Part shown: positions 6,788 to 10,829 of the stretch, one piece after another
Layout of the letters: the number at the start of each line of letters is the position of its first letter
Position numbering within the stretch: position 1 is the stretch's first letter
Assembly (NCBI GenBank): GCA_902464965.1
Contig: CABQLI010000070.1
Coordinates: 1 to 10,829 of the forward strand
Length of the DNA stretch: 10,829 nt
Direction: 5' to 3'
DNA from: an uncultured Collinsella sp.
GTDB taxonomy: Bacteria > Actinomycetota > Coriobacteriia > Coriobacteriales > Coriobacteriaceae
Program-made: the position numbers and the translations under genes
The notes under the pieces: model-generated
Told to the model about the DNA's origin: nothing
Databases searched by the model: none
Seen by the model: only the letters and a program-made list of their open reading frames with translations

Positions 6788-8164
6788 ATGTGGGCATACG
6801 AGACGACGTTCTATCAGATCTATCCGCTGGGCTTTTGTGGAGCTCCACGCGAAAACGCCGCGCCCGTTGCCGAGGATGAACTTTCCCAAGCTGCCGTCGC
6901 TGAACCCAACCCCGATGCGCCCATCATGAAGATTGCCCAATGGGCCGACTACCTGCAGGAACTCGGCGTTGGCGCTGTGCTCATCAACCCGCCGCTCGAA
7001 TCTGATAGTCACGGCTACGATACACGCAGCCTGCGCCACATCGACCGCCGCCTGGGTGGGGACGCCGACTTTGCCGCCGTATGCGACACGCTGCATGCCC
7101 ATGGCATCCGCGTGGTGCTCGATGCCGTCTTCAACCACGTCGGCCGCGGTTTTTGGGCCTTCCGCGATGTGCAGGAGCGCAAGTGGGACTCGCCCTACAA
7201 GGACTGGTTCCACATTAGCTTTGACGGCGATTCCTGCTATGGCGACGGCTTTTGGTACGAGGGCTGGGAAGGCCATTTTGAGCTTGTGAAGCTCAACCTG
7301 CAAAATCCCGCTGTGGTCGATTACCTGCTCGAGTCCGTGCGCCGTTGGGCCGACGTCTTTGGCGTCGACGGCCTGCGCCTGGACGTTGCCTATATGCTCG
7401 ACCGCGACTTTATGCGCCGCCTGCACTCCTTTACCCGTGAGCTCAAGCCCGGCTTTGTGCTCATCGGCGAGACGCTCCACGGCGACTACAACCAGATCGT
7501 CAACGACGAGATGCTCGACTCCTGCACCAACTACGAGTGCTACAAGGGCCTGTATTCCAGCTTTAACTCGGTCAACATGTTCGAGATCGCCCATTCGCTG
7601 CACCGCCAGTTTGGCGGCGACCCGTGGTGCATCTACCGCGGCAAGCACCTGCTGTCGTTTGTCGACAACCACGATGTGCCGCGCCTGGCAAGTATCCTCA
7701 CCGACAAGTCGTGTCTGCGTCCCGCCTACGGCATGCTCTTTGGCATGCCGGGCATTCCGTGCGTCTACTATGGCAGCGAGTGGGGAATTGCTGGCGAAAA
7801 GGGCGGCCCCGATGGCGACTGGGCGCTGCGCCCTGCGCTCGATGAGCCTGCGCCCAACGAGCTGACGGCGTTCATCACGCGGCTTGCGCACCTTCGCTCG
7901 GCCGACGACGCGGCTGCCCGTGCTCTCAACTACGGTGCCTATCGCAACGTGGTGATCCAGAACAAGCAGCTGCTGTTCGAGCGCGCCTGTGACGGCGCGA
8001 CGGTACTCGTGGCGGTGAATGCCGTGGGTGAGCCTTACACCTTTGGCGCCGGCGAACTCAACGGCTCCTTCGTCGACCTGCTTGCCGACGATGCGCCCAC
8101 GGTCGAGCTGACGGGTACCCTTGAGCTTGCACCCTACGAGGTGCGTTATCTGCTGAGGGCCTAG
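6788..8164 (+). CDS. GH13 alpha-amylase-family glycosidase (intracellular)
   Basis: This is a retaining alpha-glucan hydrolase or related enzyme of the GH13 clan. The 458-residue protein has no signal peptide and begins directly at the barrel (TTFYQIYPLGF), so it acts in the cytoplasm and lacks the extra N-terminal domain of neopullulanase-type enzymes. Conserved regions in order: DAVFNHVG (from Asp112), GLRLDVAY with nucleophile Asp199, LIGETLHGD with acid/base Glu228, and FVDNHD with Asp296. All three catalytic acids are present. The C-terminal portion (about 385-458) looks like the usual short beta domain. The start at 6788 has GGGAGG 5 bases upstream. The next gene begins 3 bases after the stop, so they are co-transcribed. 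A likely role is trimming maltodextrins; the exact specificity (maltogenic amylase, cyclomaltodextrinase, alpha-glucosidase) cannot be fixed from sequence reading. Confidence 0.88.
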   Translation: MWAYETTFYQIYPLGFCGAPRENAAPVAEDELSQAAVAEPNPDAPIMKIAQWADYLQELGVGAVLINPPLESDSHGYDTRSLRHIDRRLGGDADFAAVCDTLHAHGIRVVLDAVFNHVGRGFWAFRDVQERKWDSPYKDWFHISFDGDSCYGDGFWYEGWEGHFELVKLNLQNPAVVDYLLESVRRWADVFGVDGLRLDVAYMLDRDFMRRLHSFTRELKPGFVLIGETLHGDYNQIVNDEMLDSCTNYECYKGLYSSFNSVNMFEIAHSLHRQFGGDPWCIYRGKHLLSFVDNHDVPRLASILTDKSCLRPAYGMLFGMPGIPCVYYGSEWGIAGEKGGPDGDWALRPALDEPAPNELTAFITRLAHLRSADDAAARALNYGAYRNVVIQNKQLLFERACDGATVLVAVNAVGEPYTFGAGELNGSFVDLLADDAPTVELTGTLELAPYEVRYLLRA

Positions 8165-8167
8165 GCC

Positions 8168-8731
8168 ATGGCAGCGTCTGACGAGGGCTATCAACATATT
8201 GAGCATGGGTTTGAGCCCGTGTTTGACGAGCACTCGCGCGTTTTGGTGCTCGGGTCGTTTCCCTCGGTGCTTTCGCGCGCCAATGCCTTTTATTACGGCA
8301 ACCCTCAGAATCGCTTTTGGCGTGTGATGGCCACGTGCCTCGGTATGCCTGTGCCGCCCAACGAGGGCGATCCTTTGGCAAGCGGTGAGCCCGCGACGCT
8401 CGATGCCTCCATTGCCGCTAAGCGGGCCATGCTGCTGAACGGCGGCGTGGCCCTGTGGGATGCAATCGAGAGCTGCGACATTAAGGGCTCGAGCGACGCG
8501 AGCATTCGCAACGTTGTGCCGGCACATATCGAGCGCATTACCGATGCCGCGCCGATCGAGGTCGTTGTCTGTAACGGCGGTACGGCGGGGCGACTCTACA
8601 AACGCTACTTGCAAGATCGGACGGGGCTGCCTGCCATCGTTCTGCCCTCGACAAGTCCCGCCAATGCCGCCTGGCGCCTGGAGCGTCTTGTTGAGCGTTG
8701 GCACGAAGCCGTTGACTGGGCTGTTATTTAA
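8168..8731 (+). CDS. Uracil-DNA glycosylase superfamily, DNA-deoxyinosine (hypoxanthine) glycosylase
   Basis: This is a small base-excision repair enzyme, 187 residues. Motif 1 is LVLGSFPSVLSRA (26-38), followed by FYYGNPQNRFWRVM (41-54); motif 2 is LPSTSPANA (159-167). Together these are hallmarks of the family 6 (HDG) branch of the uracil-DNA glycosylase superfamily, which removes hypoxanthine (deaminated adenine) from DNA. The middle has LLNGGVALWDAIESC, also typical. The start at 8168 has GAGGG 8 bases upstream, inside the end of the GH13 gene. It is translationally close to that gene though functionally unrelated. It ends one base from the convergent minus-strand gene, leaving no room for a terminator outside coding sequence. 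Confidence 0.85.
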   Translation: MAASDEGYQHIEHGFEPVFDEHSRVLVLGSFPSVLSRANAFYYGNPQNRFWRVMATCLGMPVPPNEGDPLASGEPATLDASIAAKRAMLLNGGVALWDAIESCDIKGSSDASIRNVVPAHIERITDAAPIEVVVCNGGTAGRLYKRYLQDRTGLPAIVLPSTSPANAAWRLERLVERWHEAVDWAVI

Positions 8732-8732
8732 T

Positions 8733-9395
8733 TTAGATTTTTGTTTGAGCGTGGGCGCCCAGACGTTTCAGAGCGCCTCGCCAGATCGGCGCGGGCACGG
8801 CTGGCTCGGCGCAAACCATGCCGTCGGCGTCGACGTTGGCGGCATTGCCGCCGCCAAGTCGCTGTGCATGCTCGACGGAGCAGCCCATGCGCACAGCGCC
8901 CACAAGCTTATCCATCGCTTCCGAAAATGGTCGGCGCAAGAGGCCCATGCGTGGGGAATGGCGAAGCGCTGCGATGCCGCTGCCGGCGCAGATGGCAACG
9001 CCGCCACACCACAATTGGTCATGGCGCTCACATGCCTTGCGCAGGCGAACGGCGGTCCCACGCGCCCGCTCAGTGCCCTCTTGTGCGGCTCGAATCGCGG
9101 CATAGACGCGCGTTCCCGTACCGCCAAAGCGCTCAAGCGCCTGCTCGATGGCTGTCAACGTCTCATCGTCAGCCACATCTTCAATGGCCAGCACGATGCC
9201 ATCGGCAACGCTGCCGGCGTCATTTGCCTTCAAGTCGACCGGGCGGGGGAGTGCGGTGCCGGAAAGTTGAGCATAGGCGGCGATGGCATCCTGCAGGTCC
9301 CAGAGCAAAAAATCAAGATCGGCGCTATTGGGAATGCTGATATACGCAATGGTTTGCAGCGTTTTTGGTACATCGCCGCGCGCGGTCGTCTCCAT
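8733..9395 (-). CDS. Hypothetical protein with flavodoxin/NAD(P)H-FMN-reductase-like features
   Basis: I do not recognise this 220-residue protein with certainty. The start has a strong minus-strand ribosome site (AAAGGAGA, about 6 bases before ATG), so it is very probably translated. The pattern resembles flavodoxin-fold proteins: a first strand (TIAYISIP), a central GIVLAIEDVADDETLTAIEQA unit, VYAAIRAAQEG, a CGGVAICAGSGIA strand/loop, then RMGLLRRPFSEAMDKLVGAV, which is like the late helix of clostridial flavodoxin-family oxidoreductases. A first phosphate-binding loop of normal form is not evident after strand 1 (PNSADLDF), so flavin binding is doubtful. It is convergent with the DNA glycosylase (1-base gap) and divergent from the aminotransferase (93 bases between starts). 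Confidence 0.6.
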   Translation of the reverse strand: METTARGDVPKTLQTIAYISIPNSADLDFLLWDLQDAIAAYAQLSGTALPRPVDLKANDAGSVADGIVLAIEDVADDETLTAIEQALERFGGTGTRVYAAIRAAQEGTERARGTAVRLRKACERHDQLWCGGVAICAGSGIAALRHSPRMGLLRRPFSEAMDKLVGAVRMGCSVEHAQRLGGGNAANVDADGMVCAEPAVPAPIWRGALKRLGAHAQTKI

Positions 9396-9488
9396 GCCAT
9401 CTCCTTTCCGGCTCGTTTCCGTTTAGGTTACACCGTCTGGTGGCGCCCCGCCGCGCTATCCTAGTGCAACCCTTACGAAAGGAACGCC

Positions 9489-10625
9489 ATGCGTCTGCCC
9501 ATGAATACCTCGCTTGCCACGCTCAAGCCCTCCGGTATCCGCCGGATTAACGCGCTCGCCGCCCAGCATCCGGGGTGCATCGCGCTCGCGCTCGGCGAGC
9601 CCGATTTTCCCACGCCCGATGTGATTAGCGCCGAGGTGACCGCCGCACTGGACCGCGGTGACACGCACTATCCGCCCAACAACGGTCGCCCCGCCCTGCG
9701 CGAGACGCTGTCCGCATATATGGGCGACGCGGGCCTTACATATTCGGCCGACGAGGTCATCCTGACCGATGGTGCGACCGAGGCCCTGTCGGCTACGTTT
9801 ATGGCCATGCTCAACCCCGGCGACGAGGTCATCATCCCCACGCCTGCCTTTGGCCTGTACGAGAGCATCGTCGTGGCCAACCACGCTAAGGCGGTCTTTT
9901 TTGATACGGAGCCCGCGCAATTCCAGATCGATGAGGAAGCGCTTCGTGCCTGCGTGACACCGGCGACCAAGGCCATCGTCATCTGCTCGCCCAACAATCC
10001 TACGGGCTGTATCCTCAACGCGGCTTCGCTCGATGCCGTGGCGCACGTGGCGGAGCAGACGGGCATCTACGTGGTCTGCGACGACGTATACAACCGCCTG
10101 GTTTATGTGGATGGCTACGAGCGCTTTGCCCAGCGTCACCCGGAGCTTCGCGATCAGACGGTCGTCATCGAGAGCTTTTCCAAGCCCTGGGCCATGACCG
10201 GCTGGCGCCTGGGCTGGCTCGCAGCGGCAGCCCCTGTCATCGCCGAGATCGCAAAAGCCCACCAATACCTAGTATCGAGCGCCGTCTCCTTCGAAATGGA
10301 CGCCGCAGCCCGAGCCCTCACCGTCGACCCCACCCCCATGCTCAAAGTCTACCGAGCCCGCCGCGAACGCGTACTCGCAGCCTTAGACGCCATGGGCCTC
10401 GACGTAGTAGAGCCCGCAGGAGCCTTCTACACTTTCCCGAGCATCAAAAAATTCGGTCTAACCAGCGAAGACTTCTGTATCAAAGCCATCAAAGAGGCAA
10501 ACGTAGCCCTAGTCCCCGGAAACTGCTTCGGCACCGAAAGCCACATCCGCCTAAGCTACTGCGTCTCCGACAAAGACCTAGACGAAGGCCTCCACCGCCT
10601 GTCCACCTTCATTTCAACCTTATAG
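9489..10625 (+). CDS. Class I/II pyridoxal-phosphate aminotransferase (AspC/PatA type)
   Basis: This is a cytoplasmic PLP enzyme, 378 residues, fold type I. Diagnostic residues: the NNPTG motif (Asn169-Gly173), DDVY (Asp198-Tyr201), the cofactor lysine Lys232 in SFSKPWAMTGWRLGW, and the carboxylate-binding Arg354 in HIRLSYC. The N-terminus (SGIRRINALA, LGEPDFPTP) matches aspartate-aminotransferase-like enzymes, so the likely reaction is amino transfer between aspartate or an aromatic amino acid and 2-oxoglutarate. The substrate is not certain. The start at 9489 has AAAGGA 5 bases upstream; Met5 (9501) is a less likely alternative. Codon use changes sharply near 10250: before it Lys is AAG and Glu mostly GAG; after it all seven Lys codons are AAA, CTA and GTA appear, and only about 5 of 121 non-Met codons end in G. 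The protein remains intact. Confidence 0.88.
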   Translation: MRLPMNTSLATLKPSGIRRINALAAQHPGCIALALGEPDFPTPDVISAEVTAALDRGDTHYPPNNGRPALRETLSAYMGDAGLTYSADEVILTDGATEALSATFMAMLNPGDEVIIPTPAFGLYESIVVANHAKAVFFDTEPAQFQIDEEALRACVTPATKAIVICSPNNPTGCILNAASLDAVAHVAEQTGIYVVCDDVYNRLVYVDGYERFAQRHPELRDQTVVIESFSKPWAMTGWRLGWLAAAAPVIAEIAKAHQYLVSSAVSFEMDAAARALTVDPTPMLKVYRARRERVLAALDAMGLDVVEPAGAFYTFPSIKKFGLTSEDFCIKAIKEANVALVPGNCFGTESHIRLSYCVSDKDLDEGLHRLSTFISTL

Positions 10626-10660
10626 CCCAACGGGACGCAACACATCAGCCCACCGACATA

Positions 10661-10698
10661 AGGGTTATGCGTGGGGCGCGCCGGCCAACGGTAACCCT
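10661..10698. repeat. Short inverted repeat after the aminotransferase
   Basis: AGGGTTA (10661-10667) pairs with TAACCCT (10692-10698) around a GC-rich centre that includes the palindrome GGCGCGCC. No T run follows. It may be a transcript-end structure or chance. Confidence 0.3.
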
Positions 10699-10723
10699 GG
10701 CTGCCCCAAAGTCAACACAGGTC

Positions 10724-10752
10724 GCGCCGCCAAAGGCCAGGCGCAAGCTTTT
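10724..10752 (+). terminator. Possible intrinsic terminator of the aminotransferase
   Basis: GCGCCGCC (10724-10731), loop AAA, then GGC, a 2-base bulge CA, and GGCGC (10740-10744) form an 8-bp GC-rich hairpin. It is followed by AAG, C and TTTT (10749-10752). The T run is short and offset, so efficiency is uncertain. The right arm overlaps the start of the outer palindrome at 10744. Confidence 0.35.
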
Positions 10753-10829
10753 CGTAGATTCCGCACGAGCCGAAGAGCACTTAATGTGCTCTTCGTGCGA
10801 GCCCAGGACTTGACCGAGCGAAAAGCTTG
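10744..10829. repeat. Nested palindrome (11-bp outer, 10-bp inner arms)
   Basis: Outer arms CAAGCTTTTCG (10744-10754) and CGAAAAGCTTG (10819-10829) are perfect reverse complements. Inside, CGAAGAGCAC (10771-10780), loop TTAAT, GTGCTCTTCG (10786-10795) is a perfect 10-bp hairpin. GCAC (10763-10766) can further pair with GTGC (10795-10798) in an alternative register. The right outer arm ends exactly at the window edge, so the element may continue. It could be a structured RNA, a dispersed intergenic palindrome, or a strong bidirectional terminator. Confidence 0.6.

Noticed and set aside
6716..8704. 662-residue open frame on the minus strand opposite the GH13 and DNA glycosylase genes
   Set aside because: It is a composition-driven shadow: the plus strand encodes two proteins with complete catalytic motifs, while the antisense product has no recognisable domain and no good ribosome site.
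8460..9464. Plus-strand open frame spanning the DNA glycosylase end and the minus-strand gene
   Set aside because: It crosses two supported genes in other frames and has no recognisable domain.
9456..10265. 269-residue minus-strand open frame inside the aminotransferase
   Set aside because: It is antisense to the cofactor-binding motifs of a clear aminotransferase. Its end near 10265 coincides with the codon-usage switch simply because stop-like triplets appear there.
1..10829. CRISPR array, tRNA, rRNA, transposase, toxin-antitoxin or phage genes
   Set aside because: I looked for them by eye on both strands and saw no regular direct repeats, cloverleaf sequence or signature proteins.

Overview
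The window looks like chromosome from a high-GC Gram-positive gut bacterium of the Coriobacteriia, most like Collinsella. This is inferred from the moderately high GC, strong C/G preference at third codon positions, purine-rich ribosome binding sites, and the gene mix (PTS sugar uptake, GH4, GH13, SotB-type exporter). No rRNA, phylogenetic marker or database match is available here, so the genus is a guess.

Layout. Bases 1-314 are a leader with a possible promoter and inverted repeats. Bases 315-4343 form an alpha-glucoside-type phosphotransferase locus: an EIICB permease (+), a convergent RpiR-family regulator (-), and a divergent family 4 glycosidase (+). The same three functions make up the glv (maltose) locus of Bacillus. 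Expected job: the permease imports and phosphorylates a disaccharide, the GH4 enzyme cleaves the 6-phospho-disaccharide, and the RpiR protein senses a sugar phosphate and controls both promoters. Palindromes in the regulator/GH4 gap and a CGTAAATA motif shared with the permease leader are candidate operators. Bases 4434-5261 encode a six-helix membrane protein of unknown function.

Bases 5437-6633 encode a SotB-type sugar exporter (+) behind a good extended -10 promoter and two adjacent palindromes. A long imperfect inverted repeat (6651-6715) follows. Bases 6788-8731 are a two-gene transcription unit: a cytoplasmic GH13 alpha-glucanase-type enzyme and, 3 bases later, a small uracil/hypoxanthine-DNA glycosylase. 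Facing it is a minus-strand gene (8733-9395) with flavodoxin-like features. Divergent from that is a class I PLP aminotransferase (9489-10625). The window ends in a region rich in hairpins (10661-10829).

The left block (PTS, regulator, GH4, membrane protein) uses more A/T-ending codons by eye than the exporter and GH13 genes, as expected of an accessory sugar-use cassette. The most unusual signals are an abrupt switch in codon usage inside the aminotransferase gene near base 10250, the 65-base inverted repeat after the exporter, and a nested palindrome at the right edge. I saw no clearly new multi-gene system, CRISPR array, tRNA, rRNA, insertion sequence or phage gene.
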